A stretch of 64,000 nt of DNA, from assembly GCA_002050275.1 (NCBI GenBank), contig MWTB01000017.1, positions 43,279 through 107,278 of the forward strand, in the 5' to 3' direction. The notes under the pieces are model-generated. The model worked only from the letters and a program-made list of their open reading frames with translations. It was not told the DNA's origin and made no database searches. The stretch comes from Anaerolineae bacterium UTCFX1 (lineage in GTDB: Bacteria; Chloroflexota; Anaerolineae; Anaerolineales; Villigracilaceae). Made by a program: the position numbers and the translations under genes. Shown here piece by piece: positions 16,701-24,588 of this stretch (positions are counted from its first letter, which is position 1; each line of letters starts with the position of its first letter).

Positions 16701-18431
16701 ATGCTAACCGAACTCCGCATTCATAACTTTGCGATCATAGATAAACTCGACTTGCGTTTTGGTCCCGGTCTGATCATCCTCACAGGTGAAACGGGCGCGG
16801 GCAAATCCATCATCCTCGATGCCGTCGTCATGCTCATCGGCGGCAAAGCGGACACGACCTTCGTGCGCACCGATTCAGATGCCGCGTTCGTCGAGGGTGT
16901 GTTCCAGCTCAAAGGTCCGGAAAGAGAATCGGTGCACGACATCCTGAACCGCGAAGAATTGATGGACGATCCGAATTACGTCGTGCTGATGCGCGAAGTC
17001 CGAAAAGAGGGACGGAGTGTGGCGCGTGTCAACGGGCGGACGGTGAGCGTTTCTCTCCTAAAAGAAATTGGATCGCTCGTCGTGGATATTCACGGGCAGG
17101 CGGAGCATCTATCGCTTCTCGATTCACGCGCCCATTTGGGTCTGCTTGACCGCTTCGCCGAAGTTTCGCGCCCCCTCAGCGAATATCGTCAGACATATCA
17201 TGCGTTGCTCGGCGTGCGCCACAAGTTGAATGAATTGCGTAAAGCGCAAGCGGATGCGGATCGCCGCGTGGAATTTCTCACGTATCAAGCGGAGGAGATC
17301 GAAGCCGCGCGTTTGAAAGCGGGCGAAGAGGAAGAGTTGCGCAAAGAGCGTGATCGGCTTGCGAATGCCGAGTCGCTGGCGCAGAACGCGCAAGAGGCGC
17401 TGGCTGTGTTGGAGGAAGGCTCGTCTGAGACTCCCGCCGCAACGGATCTGATTGGGCAAGCCGCGCAAGCGCTCGCTGCGTTGGCAAAGATTGATTCGGC
17501 GCAAAGCGAGTTGGCGAATCAAGCCGAAGTGTTGATTGATACGATCTCGGATGTGGTTCACAACTTGCGCGATTATTTGGAAGAGATCGAGTTCAACCCG
17601 AAGCGGCTCGATCAAGTGGAAGAGCGACTCGACCTGATCCATTCGCTCTCTCGCAAATATGGCGGGAACATTCCCGCAGTAATTGCCTCGGGCGAGAGTG
17701 CGCGCAAACAACTCGAAACCATCACGGGCGCGGCGGATCGAATCAACGAATTGGAATTAGACGAAGCAAAGTTATTGGAGAAGTTGGGCAAGCAAGGACT
17801 AGCGCTTTCAGAAAAACGAAAATCTGCCGCAACGAAGATGGGAAGCGGCATTGAAACCGAACTCGACGACCTCAAAATGTCCGCCGCAAAATTCGGCGTG
17901 GACTTTCAGACGAAGCCCGACCCGAACGGTGTGCCGCTTAACGGCGGTCCGCGCATTGGGTTTGACCAGAATGGAATTGACCGCGTCGAATTCTTGATCG
18001 CGCCGAACCCCGGCGAAGGACTCAAACCGCTGGCGAAGATCGCCTCGGGTGGCGAGACATCGCGCTTGATGTTGGGGTTGAAAAACGTACTGGCGCGCGC
18101 CGATGAAGTTCCTTCGTTGATCTTCGATGAAATTGATCAGGGCATCGGCGGGCGCGTGGGCATGACGGTTGGTCAGAAATTGTGGAATCTCTCGCGCTCG
18201 CATCAAGTCTTCTGTGTGACGCATCTTCCGCAGTTGGCTGTCTTCGGCGATGAGCATTATCAAGTGCAGAAATTGATCCAAGACAACCGCACGCTCACGC
18301 GCGTCGAACGGTTGGACGGCGAGCCGCGCCTACTCGAACTTTCGCAAATGCTCGGCGAAGTGGGCGAGGGGACGTTGAGGTCCGCGCATGAGTTGTTGCA
18401 GGTGGCGCGGCAGATGATCAAGGAGAAGTAG
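16701..18431 (+). CDS. recN: DNA repair protein RecN
   Basis: 576 aa SMC-like ATPase for double-strand-break repair. MLTELRIHNFAIIDKL and Walker A TGETGAGKSI (about 29-38) open the protein. A central coiled-coil arm rich in Glu/Arg/Leu runs from about 150 to 350. The C-terminal ATPase half has the signature IASGGETSRLMLGLK, Walker B LIFDEIDQGIGG, and the family VTHLPQLAVFGD. Length matches the family. The frame extends 96 nt upstream into the zinc-finger gene, but family alignment fixes the start here. Confidence 0.95.
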   Translation: MLTELRIHNFAIIDKLDLRFGPGLIILTGETGAGKSIILDAVVMLIGGKADTTFVRTDSDAAFVEGVFQLKGPERESVHDILNREELMDDPNYVVLMREVRKEGRSVARVNGRTVSVSLLKEIGSLVVDIHGQAEHLSLLDSRAHLGLLDRFAEVSRPLSEYRQTYHALLGVRHKLNELRKAQADADRRVEFLTYQAEEIEAARLKAGEEEELRKERDRLANAESLAQNAQEALAVLEEGSSETPAATDLIGQAAQALAALAKIDSAQSELANQAEVLIDTISDVVHNLRDYLEEIEFNPKRLDQVEERLDLIHSLSRKYGGNIPAVIASGESARKQLETITGAADRINELELDEAKLLEKLGKQGLALSEKRKSAATKMGSGIETELDDLKMSAAKFGVDFQTKPDPNGVPLNGGPRIGFDQNGIDRVEFLIAPNPGEGLKPLAKIASGGETSRLMLGLKNVLARADEVPSLIFDEIDQGIGGRVGMTVGQKLWNLSRSHQVFCVTHLPQLAVFGDEHYQVQKLIQDNRTLTRVERLDGEPRLLELSQMLGEVGEGTLRSAHELLQVARQMIKEK

Positions 18432-18453
18432 ATTTCACTGGCATGTCATGCTG

Positions 18454-18482
18454 AGAGATGCCCCGCGTCCCGAAGCATCTCT
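18454..18482. repeat. Short hairpin, partial copy of the GTCAT-type repeat
   Basis: AGAGATGC (18454-18461) pairs with GCATCTCT (18475-18482) just after GTCATGCTG. It sits between convergent genes recN and the DtxR-like gene and could end both transcripts. It resembles the larger hairpin repeats at 23008, 47224 and 48791. Confidence 0.5.
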
Positions 18483-18492
18483 ACCATCTTTA

Positions 18493-19206
18493 TCAAGTCG
18501 ATTTTCCATATGCCGTTTTCAACGGCGGCAGTTTATTTCCCTCGCCCTTTTTCGTCACTTCCACCCAAATGGACTCTGACAACTCATAACCGATGATGTG
18601 ATCGTGCGGCTTCATTTCGAGTCTTAGCGGACCCTTGAATGGGGCGCAGCTTAATAAATGGAATGGCGTCTCTGGGACGAGACCAATTTCCGCAATATAA
18701 CGCAACTTATCCATGTCGTGCGTGCGGACGCGGCTGACGATGCAATCGGAGCCAGAGGGTACATTTGATAGCGGCTCATCCTCAACAGCAGGCATGACGC
18801 CCTCTTTAGATGGAATCGGTTCCCCGTGCGGACAACGCGTGGGCTGACCCGCCAGTTCAAACATCCGATCTTCAATCTCGTCGTTGACGCCCTTCTCGAA
18901 CACATCCGAAAGCTCGTGGGCGGACGCCCAGTCGTACTTCATTACTTTGACGAGGAACGCCTCGGTCAGACGGTGGCGACGTAACGCAGGCATAGCGATC
19001 CGCTCGCCTGTTCGCGTCAGACGGATGCCGCGGTAAGGCTCGTAAGTTAAATATCCGCTTTTGCTGAGGCGTTTAACCATTGTGGCGATGGCTTGAGCGG
19101 ATGCGTTTATGTGCGCGCTGAGAAGCGCCAGCGGCACAAGATCATGATCTTGTTGTAGGCGGTAAATTTCGGCGGCGTAACGCCGCATGGCGGGGCTGAC
19201 GGTCAT
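18493..19206 (-). CDS. DtxR/MntR-family metal-dependent transcriptional regulator
   Basis: 237 aa. A winged helix (SPAMRRYAAEIYRLQ ... NASAQAIATMVKRLSKSGYL) is followed by a dimer/metal domain with RRHRLTEAFLVKVMKYDWASAH and the hallmark CPHGEPIP. The C-terminal SH3-like FeoA domain includes LRYIAEIGLVPETPF. It would repress metal-uptake genes when Mn or Fe is bound. In the dimer domain the usual lEH reads FEK, so one metal ligand may differ. The ATG at 19206 has GGAG four bases upstream; an ATG 24 nt earlier is possible. No metal transporter is adjacent. Confidence 0.85.
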   Translation of the reverse strand: MTVSPAMRRYAAEIYRLQQDHDLVPLALLSAHINASAQAIATMVKRLSKSGYLTYEPYRGIRLTRTGERIAMPALRRHRLTEAFLVKVMKYDWASAHELSDVFEKGVNDEIEDRMFELAGQPTRCPHGEPIPSKEGVMPAVEDEPLSNVPSGSDCIVSRVRTHDMDKLRYIAEIGLVPETPFHLLSCAPFKGPLRLEMKPHDHIIGYELSESIWVEVTKKGEGNKLPPLKTAYGKST

Positions 19207-19462
19207 TAAACTCCATGTAAATCTTGTCATTGTAGGGGCGGGATCTCTCCGCCGAGATTTCTTCGTCTTGATGCTCTGCGGGAAAACCGCAAAGGTCAAA
19301 ATCATCAACATGATTGAAAACTGATCGTCGTGGAATATAACACAATTTCATTACAAGTATCTAGACTATTCAGGTTGCGGTCATTATCATGTGCCCGACT
19401 TTTAGATGAAGAAGCTCCAGCCGATTTGTCGGCTCATTCAAATCTACTCAAAGGAGTAAAAT
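19207..19462. other. Intergenic region between divergent DtxR-like and hypothetical genes
   Basis: 256 nt holding both divergent promoters. It contains a GC-rich stretch GGGGCGGGATCTCTCCGCCG and the inverted words GCCGATTTGTCGGC just before the plus-strand ribosome site. I see no clear metal-regulator palindrome. Confidence 0.4.
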
Positions 19463-19957
19463 ATGTCCTACATGATCGATGAAAGTATGAAGCCCTTGTA
19501 TGTTCTGCGCTTCTACGGTTACTTATCTCTTGAAAATATGAAGCAATTATTCGCCGATGTTGATACGCTGCTATCCCCTAGCGGAAAGTTTGGCGTAGTA
19601 ACGGTCTATAAACCAACGGATGACCACGAAAAAGACGAAGACTTCGAGAAAGATTTTGACGGGGACTTGGATAAACTTGAAGATGACGAACATGATGACG
19701 GCCACGAGCATAAATACGAGCGTGAACCTGGTGTCGCCAGAACATTTAAATCATGGATAGTTGCTAAGCGCGAGCGCTTTGGACAAGATTGCGTGGGCTA
19801 TGCTATGGTCAGTTCGGATAGCAAGTTTGTGTCCTTTTATAAGCCGCTAGCGAACAAGATCATTAGCCGTATGTATAATTGCCCTGGCGCAATGTTTGAT
19901 AATGAAGAAGAGGCTGTGATTTGGGTAAAAGAAAGAATGCCGCAACTAGTTGGGTGA
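19463..19957 (+). CDS. Uncharacterised protein with acidic His-rich insert
   Basis: 164 aa, no family recognised. The N-terminal half (MKPLYVLRFYGYLSLENMKQ) looks like a STAS/SpoIIAA-type alpha-beta start. It is interrupted by an Asp/Glu/His-rich loop (about residues 54-88, DDEHDDGHEHK) that could be flexible or bind metal. It then resumes with RTFKSWIVAKRERFGQDC and a C-terminal EEEAVIWVKERMP. A strong AAAGGAG ribosome site precedes the ATG. It is monocistronic between the DtxR-like gene and the PucC-like gene. Confidence 0.65.
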   Translation: MSYMIDESMKPLYVLRFYGYLSLENMKQLFADVDTLLSPSGKFGVVTVYKPTDDHEKDEDFEKDFDGDLDKLEDDEHDDGHEHKYEREPGVARTFKSWIVAKRERFGQDCVGYAMVSSDSKFVSFYKPLANKIISRMYNCPGAMFDNEEEAVIWVKERMPQLVG

Positions 19958-20114
19958 TCTGCCTGTTCGGTTGGTTCGCACTGGAATTCTAAGCGCCCAC
20001 GGAACATCCCGTCTACGTGTTATCTTGTATAGTGTGGTCTCGATGCGTCCTTCGTCTTTGCTGCGCTCTACTCGACCGCCAAACTATTAAACTAACTAAC
20101 TGCCAAACTAATCT

Positions 20115-21413
20115 ATGTTCATTAAACGTCTCCAGCTTGCCCTCATCCACACTGCGGTCGCCATCACGCTCGTGCCCATCAACAGCACGCTCAACCGCGT
20201 GATGATCTTTGATCTCGGATTCTCGAAGACTCTTTTCACATTGCTTGCCATCTTGCCGTATCTGCTCGCGCCGATTCAAGTTGCCATCGGCTCGTTCTCT
20301 GACCGTAATCCCATCTTCGGGTATCGCCGCACGCCATATATTTTTGTGGGATTGCTCCTGTGTGTCGTTGGCGTGGCAGTCGCTCCGCAAGTGGCTGTAT
20401 TGCTCACAGAAAATTTCAATCTCGGGATCGTCGTTGGCCTTCTCGCGTTCGGCGCGTGGGGCATGGGCTACAACCTTTCGGCTGTGTCGTATTTTTCACT
20501 CGCCACCGAAGTCTCGGGTCAAAAGGGACGCGGCGCGACGATTGCCACTATGTTCTTTGTGATGGTCATTGGTCTGATCGCGACAGGCATCACCCTTAGC
20601 CATCTCGTACCGACGTACACTCCCGAAGCCCTCACGCGTGCCTTCCTCCTTGTCGCCGTCTCAGCCCTGACCTTAGGTCTGCTCGGGCTCGTCAAGCTTG
20701 AACCCAGGTCTGCGGACTTAAGCCCGCGCTCCGAGAACTATAGCCTCAAAGAAATCGTTTCAGCGATCAAAGAGAATCGTGTTGCCAAAATTTTCTTCGT
20801 TTACCTACTATTGCTCCTCGCCGCGATTTTAGGTCAAGACGTTTTGCTTGAGCCCTTCGGTGCGCAAGCTTTCGGCATGACCCTCGAACAGACTTCGCGC
20901 ATCGTGTCCATCAGCAGTACATTCACGCTGATTGCGTTCATCGTCGCTGGTTTTATGGAAGGACGTGTGAATAAAAAAGTCATCGCGCAGATCGGTAATC
21001 TTGGCGCGTTGGCTGGTTTTCTCATCGTCATCGCCAGCGGACTGATGGCATCCTTGTCGCTTTTTTATATCGGCATCATGCTGTTAGGATTCGGCACAGG
21101 CATTTCCACCGTTGCGAATCTCGCGTTGATGTTTGAGTTGACCGTCCCAGAAAAAGTGGGACTTTACATCGGCGCGTGGGGCTTCTCGAACGGACTTTCG
21201 CGTCTCACGGGTCTGCTGATGGCGGGCGTGGTTGCCGATGTGGCGACGCGAGTCACAGGTCAGGCATTGAGCGGGTATCTCGTCGTGTTCGGCATCGAAG
21301 CGGCGATGTTGTTCGTCGCCGCGATCATGTTATCCCGTATTGATGTAGGCGCGTTCAAACAACAAGCGCATGACACGTCGTTTGTGGACAAGGTCGCTGT
21401 CGTTGCGGAATAG
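20115..21413 (+). CDS. PucC/BCH1-family MFS transporter
   Basis: 432 aa, about 12 TM helices. Resembles the PucC/Bch2 group: KRLQLALIHTAVAITLVPIN at the start, a long first loop with FSDRNPIFGYRRTPYIFVG after TM2, and the second half beginning near KEIVSAIKENRVAKIFFVYL. PucC proteins help assemble light-harvesting complexes in phototrophs, but the family also occurs in non-phototrophs with unknown cargo, and no photosynthesis gene is in this window. A RSADLSPRSEN stretch in the cytoplasmic loop between TM6 and TM7 is encoded by a copy of a GCGGACT palindrome repeat (20712-20727). The upstream 157 nt contain AAACTAACTAACTGCCAAACTA words and no ribosome site. Confidence 0.75.
   Translation: MFIKRLQLALIHTAVAITLVPINSTLNRVMIFDLGFSKTLFTLLAILPYLLAPIQVAIGSFSDRNPIFGYRRTPYIFVGLLLCVVGVAVAPQVAVLLTENFNLGIVVGLLAFGAWGMGYNLSAVSYFSLATEVSGQKGRGATIATMFFVMVIGLIATGITLSHLVPTYTPEALTRAFLLVAVSALTLGLLGLVKLEPRSADLSPRSENYSLKEIVSAIKENRVAKIFFVYLLLLLAAILGQDVLLEPFGAQAFGMTLEQTSRIVSISSTFTLIAFIVAGFMEGRVNKKVIAQIGNLGALAGFLIVIASGLMASLSLFYIGIMLLGFGTGISTVANLALMFELTVPEKVGLYIGAWGFSNGLSRLTGLLMAGVVADVATRVTGQALSGYLVVFGIEAAMLFVAAIMLSRIDVGAFKQQAHDTSFVDKVAVVAE
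20712..20727. repeat. GCGGACT palindrome inside the PucC-like gene
   Basis: GCGGACT-TA-AGCCCGC, one mismatch from a perfect 7-2-7 palindrome, related to the two palindromes at 34854 and 34901. It stays in frame and encodes part of a loop. Confidence 0.5.
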
Positions 21414-21430
21414 AATCAAATCATGCGGTG

Positions 21431-21436
21431 TATAAT
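21431..21436 (+). promoter_or_regulatory. -10 box (TATAAT) for the DUF6391 gene, leaderless
   Basis: Perfect TATAAT, six nucleotides (CGCCGC), then ATG at 21443. Confidence 0.5.
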
Positions 21437-21442
21437 CGCCGC

Positions 21443-21931
21443 ATGATCCTTGATCTTCCTCTCATTCTCGAAACTCGAAAAAATCATGCACTCGAACACG
21501 CCACGCTTCATCTGCTTGCGCGCAAATATAAAAATCAATCCATGGCGGGACATTCCAACCCGACTGGATTTTTTCTGCTTGGCGACGTTCCCACCGACGA
21601 TGTGATCGCCTGCGCGAACGAAGCCCACACGCGACTCAACGCGGGCGAAAGCGGACTCGCCGTCCACGAGGGATGCGGAACGAATCTAGTCGTCGCCGCG
21701 CTTCTTCCCGCGACGTTTGCCTGGATGCCCATTCGTGGAGCGCGTTCCACCTTTTGGCGAATCGGACTGATTCCCTTCGCGTTGATGCTCGCTCTCTTCG
21801 GCTACTTGTTGAGCAAGTCGCTCGGACCCTGGCTGCAAAAATACATCACCACCGAAGCGGACTTGGGCAACATGCAGATCGTGGATGTTCGTTTAATTCG
21901 CAAAGGTGTGCATCGTGTTATTACCAAGTAG
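21443..21931 (+). CDS. DUF6391-like protein
   Basis: 162 aa. The N-terminus ETRKNHALEHATLHLLARK is the family mark: an RxNHxLEHAT motif with two His and a Glu that could bind metal. Then follow SMAGHSNPTGFFLLGDVPT, a Gly-rich NAGESGLAVHEGCGTNLVV segment and one or two TM helices (WRIGLIPFALMLALFGYLL). The function is unknown; the family is shared by cyanobacteria and Chloroflexi. The frame opens 15 nt earlier, but that codon is inside the -10 box. It follows the PucC-like gene by 29 nt with its own promoter. Confidence 0.7.
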   Translation: MILDLPLILETRKNHALEHATLHLLARKYKNQSMAGHSNPTGFFLLGDVPTDDVIACANEAHTRLNAGESGLAVHEGCGTNLVVAALLPATFAWMPIRGARSTFWRIGLIPFALMLALFGYLLSKSLGPWLQKYITTEADLGNMQIVDVRLIRKGVHRVITK

Positions 21932-21935
21932 ACCA

Positions 21936-21968
21936 GTAAACGGGTAAACACGTACACAGGTAGACGTG
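21936..21968. repeat. GTAAAC/GTACAC word tract
   Basis: Short tract of related words (GTAAACGGGTAAACACGTAC ...) ending in AGACGTG. The same vocabulary recurs at 45600-45683 between unrelated genes. Confidence 0.5.
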
Positions 21969-22037
21969 CAACTCGTAACTCGTATCTTGTCCATCCACTT
22001 TCCACTTTCTTCTTTCATTGCTCTTACTCCTTTCCCC

Positions 22038-23006
22038 ATGCCCAACCTCTACTTCCTCTTCGGTAACGACGAATTTGCCATCTCGCGCAAACTCAAGGAC
22101 TTCGACTCCGATTTTACCGACCCCACCAGCGCGGGCATGAACACCGCCCGCCTCGACGCGCGTTCGATGAGCGAATCGGATTTAAATACTGTCGTCAATG
22201 TTATGCCGTTCCTCGCCAAGAGACGACTGGTTTTGCTGGCGAATCCATCCTCGAAATACAACAACGCGTCGTCGAGAAAAAAGTTTTTTGAATTCATCGA
22301 AAAAGCGCCAGAGACGACTCGCGTCGTGATGTATGAATCTGTCGAGCCGCGCGATGCCGACAAACACTGGTTGGTGAAATGGGCGGAGAAGAATAGCAAG
22401 TCCATTCAAACCAAAGCGTTCATGCTCCCGAAACTCAGGGACATGACAAGCTGGATCGTCAACGAAACGAAAAACCAAAGCGGGCAGATCGAGCCGCGCG
22501 CCGCAGAAATGCTCAAAGACATGGTCGGCGTGGACACGCGCCAGGCGGGGATGGAGATCGCCAAACTGCTGGCATACGTCAACTGGTCGCGGACAATTAC
22601 AGTCTCCGATGTGGAAGCGGTCTGCATCGTCACGTCGCAACAATCCGTATTCGATTTTGTGGATGCGTTATCGAACGGCAACGGCAAATCGGCGCAACAT
22701 TTATTGCATCGCCTGCTCGAAACCGAAGACCCGTTCTCGCTGTGGGGGATGGTTGTGCGGCAATTCCGCTTGCTGATTCAAGCGCGCGAAATTCTCGATG
22801 GGCGCGGCAACAAAGACGATGTCGCCCGCGCGCTCGGCGTGCATCCATTCGTGGCGGAGAAGACCACGCAACAAGCGACGCGCTTTTCCATCGAGTCGCT
22901 CGAAAGTATTTATCGAAAATTATTGCGAATTGACGAAGGGGTTAAGACGGGCCAGTCCACGCTGGAGTTGGCGATGGATATGCTAGTGGTGGAGTTGGCG
23001 GGGTAG
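22038..23006 (+). CDS. holA: DNA polymerase III subunit delta
   Basis: 322 aa clamp-loader subunit. MPNLYFLFGNDEFAISRKL is the usual start (PxxYLxxGxDxxLxxRKL). AAA+-like folds follow, with the conserved LAKRRLVLLANP strand, MTSWIVNETKNQSG, LEIAKLLAYV-type helix (MEIAKLLAYV), VFDFVDALSNGNGKSA, and the C-terminal collar FSLWGMVVRQFRLLIQAREI. It opens the beta clamp for loading. The frame extends 72 nt upstream through a pyrimidine-rich tract; MPNLY is chosen by family comparison. Confidence 0.88.
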   Translation: MPNLYFLFGNDEFAISRKLKDFDSDFTDPTSAGMNTARLDARSMSESDLNTVVNVMPFLAKRRLVLLANPSSKYNNASSRKKFFEFIEKAPETTRVVMYESVEPRDADKHWLVKWAEKNSKSIQTKAFMLPKLRDMTSWIVNETKNQSGQIEPRAAEMLKDMVGVDTRQAGMEIAKLLAYVNWSRTITVSDVEAVCIVTSQQSVFDFVDALSNGNGKSAQHLLHRLLETEDPFSLWGMVVRQFRLLIQAREILDGRGNKDDVARALGVHPFVAEKTTQQATRFSIESLESIYRKLLRIDEGVKTGQSTLELAMDMLVVELAG

Positions 23007-23007
23007 C

Positions 23008-23104
23008 GTCATTGCGAGCGAAGCGAAGCAATCTCCATCGCTGGGGTGGAGATATCGTCCTCGTAGGAGATTGCTTCGTCGGGCTACGCCCTCCTCGCAA
23101 TGAC
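23008..23104. repeat. Hairpin repeat with GTCATTGCGAG ends
   Basis: GTCATTGCGAG (23008-23018) and CTCGCAATGAC (23094-23104) are perfect inverted ends. Inside, GAAGCAATCTCC faces GGAGATTGCTTC. The RNA would fold into a long hairpin between convergent holA and the ATL gene. Related copies are at 47224-47324 and 48791-48900. No transposase is present. Confidence 0.75.
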
Positions 23105-23118
23105 GGATATCTATTCTT

Positions 23119-23511
23119 TCAAAATAAATTTTCCTGCTTCGGCTCATCTCCCTCATCTAACCCTCGCCATCCAAACTTCTTCCAATCCACTTTATCTTTC
23201 ACAAACACAACGCCTTCCTCTTCCAGCAACAGACGTTGCCTCTCCGCACCCGCGCGTTCGCTGATCTTCCCCTGTGAATTGATGACTCTTTGCCACGGCA
23301 CATCGTCGGGACAGTTCGCCATCGCGCCGCCCACCCAGCGCGGACCGAACGCCTTATACGCCTCGAACTCCACTCCATTCGGCGGAGGCAGCATCAACGC
23401 GATCTGCCCGTACGCCGCGACCTTTCCGCGCGGGATTTGCCGCACAAGAGTCCACACTTGTTCGTAATAGGCTTGCTGGTTGGGAGGGGAGATATAGCGA
23501 ATAGCATCCAT
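23119..23511 (-). CDS. Alkyltransferase-like (ATL) protein, MGMT family without the active cysteine
   Basis: 130 aa. IPRGKVAAYGQIALMLPPP is the HTH and Arg-finger region of O6-alkylguanine transferases. The acceptor motif PCHRV is replaced by VPWQRVINSQGKIS, with Trp in place of Cys, so the protein cannot take the alkyl group. ATL proteins bind alkylated bases and hand them to nucleotide excision repair. The C-terminus is longer than in E. coli Atl and ends acidic. It lies 8 nt downstream of surE on the same strand. Confidence 0.88.
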   Translation of the reverse strand: MDAIRYISPPNQQAYYEQVWTLVRQIPRGKVAAYGQIALMLPPPNGVEFEAYKAFGPRWVGGAMANCPDDVPWQRVINSQGKISERAGAERQRLLLEEEGVVFVKDKVDWKKFGWRGLDEGDEPKQENLF

Positions 23512-23518
23512 AGCCAGC

Positions 23519-24280
23519 TTAAAAACTCCACTCTTTCAACGTATCCATTGCTTTGTAATTTGTCAGATCTAATTGCAACGGCGTGATGGAAACATAGCCC
23601 GCGTTCAATGCGCCAAAGTCGGTGCCGGGTTCGTCTATGCCGGTGGGCGCATCGCCGCCAATCCAATAATATGGCTTGCCGCGCGGATCGAGTCGTTTAT
23701 CGAGCGCGTCGCGATAGACGCGCAATCCCTGTCGCGTGATCATGTATCCTTTCAGTTCCTCTTCTTTCAAGTATGGCACGTTGACATTGATCACAACATC
23801 GTTAGGCAATCCGTTGGCAATGACGCGCTCCGCGACATGCCGCGCGACAATAGCGGCTGTAGAGTAATCCAATGCGCCTCTATGCCCGTCGGGCGATTCG
23901 AGCGAGACGGCGATTCCGCGCACGCCTGTAATGACCGCTTCCATCGCGGCGGTGACGGTGCCTGAATAGGTAATATCGTGTCCCAAATTTCCGTGTGGGT
24001 TGATGCCTGAGATAACTAGATCAACAGAGTCGGTCAACCCTAAAAGCGGCAGCGCGACACAATCTGATGGCGCGCCGTCGGAGGTGAACGCGATTGATCC
24101 GTCGGCAAGCAGCGTTTCGCGCACTCGCAAAGGATGTTCCAGCGTTTTCACATGTCCGGAAGCGGACCAATTCTTATCGGGCGCAAACACGGTTACTTTG
24201 CCGAGTTTGCGGATCTCTTGTGCGAGGGCGAGTAGTCCGGGCGCTTGTACGCCGTCGTCGTTGGTTACTAGAATATGCAT
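23519..24280 (-). CDS. surE: 5'/3'-nucleotidase SurE
   Basis: 253 aa. Divalent-metal phosphatase acting on nucleoside monophosphates and polyphosphate. The N-terminal VTNDDGVQAPGLLAL carries the two metal Asp (D8, D9), then FAPDKNWSASGH, DLVISGINPHGNLGHDITYSGTVTAAME, and NVNVPYL follow, all family landmarks. A GTG 12 nt upstream is in frame, but the ATG at 24280 gives the standard MHILVTN start. Confidence 0.93.
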   Translation of the reverse strand: MHILVTNDDGVQAPGLLALAQEIRKLGKVTVFAPDKNWSASGHVKTLEHPLRVRETLLADGSIAFTSDGAPSDCVALPLLGLTDSVDLVISGINPHGNLGHDITYSGTVTAAMEAVITGVRGIAVSLESPDGHRGALDYSTAAIVARHVAERVIANGLPNDVVINVNVPYLKEEELKGYMITRQGLRVYRDALDKRLDPRGKPYYWIGGDAPTGIDEPGTDFGALNAGYVSITPLQLDLTNYKAMDTLKEWSF

Positions 24281-24588
24281 AGGGGGTCTCACTCAAATCT
24301 TGAATTTATAATCGTTCAAGCGACAGCCTGCGCTGGATAGATTTTGAACGCTCGGCAACGCTGCTAAGATAATGGCATGTGAAGTATCGAAAATTTCTTA
24401 GCGATGCTTTAGAACTATAGCCTCGCAAATCATGTTCGCAACGGATTGTATCATAGGCGCATTTGAAACAATTTGCGCTCCATGTAAGCGTATGCGTTGC
24501 ATGGATGCGTTTTATGTGCGATATTCTGAAAGCTTTCTACGATTAATGAGAAATTTCTACACAGTGGATTTATACTATAATTTGTTCA
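24281..24588. other. Divergent promoter region between surE and the histidine kinase gene
   Basis: 308 nt without an ORF. On the minus strand TTGAACGATTATAAATTC offers a -10-like TATAAA for surE, and on the plus strand TATAAT at 24576 serves the kinase. The middle is AT-rich with inverted words (GCGCATTTGAAACAATTTGCGC near 24451) that could be a regulator site; nothing matches a riboswitch I know. Confidence 0.4.
24576..24581 (+). promoter_or_regulatory. -10 box (TATAAT) for the GAF histidine kinase, leaderless
   Basis: TATAAT then seven nucleotides then ATG at 24589; no Shine-Dalgarno sequence. Confidence 0.5.

Noticed and set aside
20115..21413. Evidence of phototrophy from the PucC-like gene
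   Set aside because: The family occurs in non-phototrophs and no bacteriochlorophyll or reaction-centre gene is in the window.
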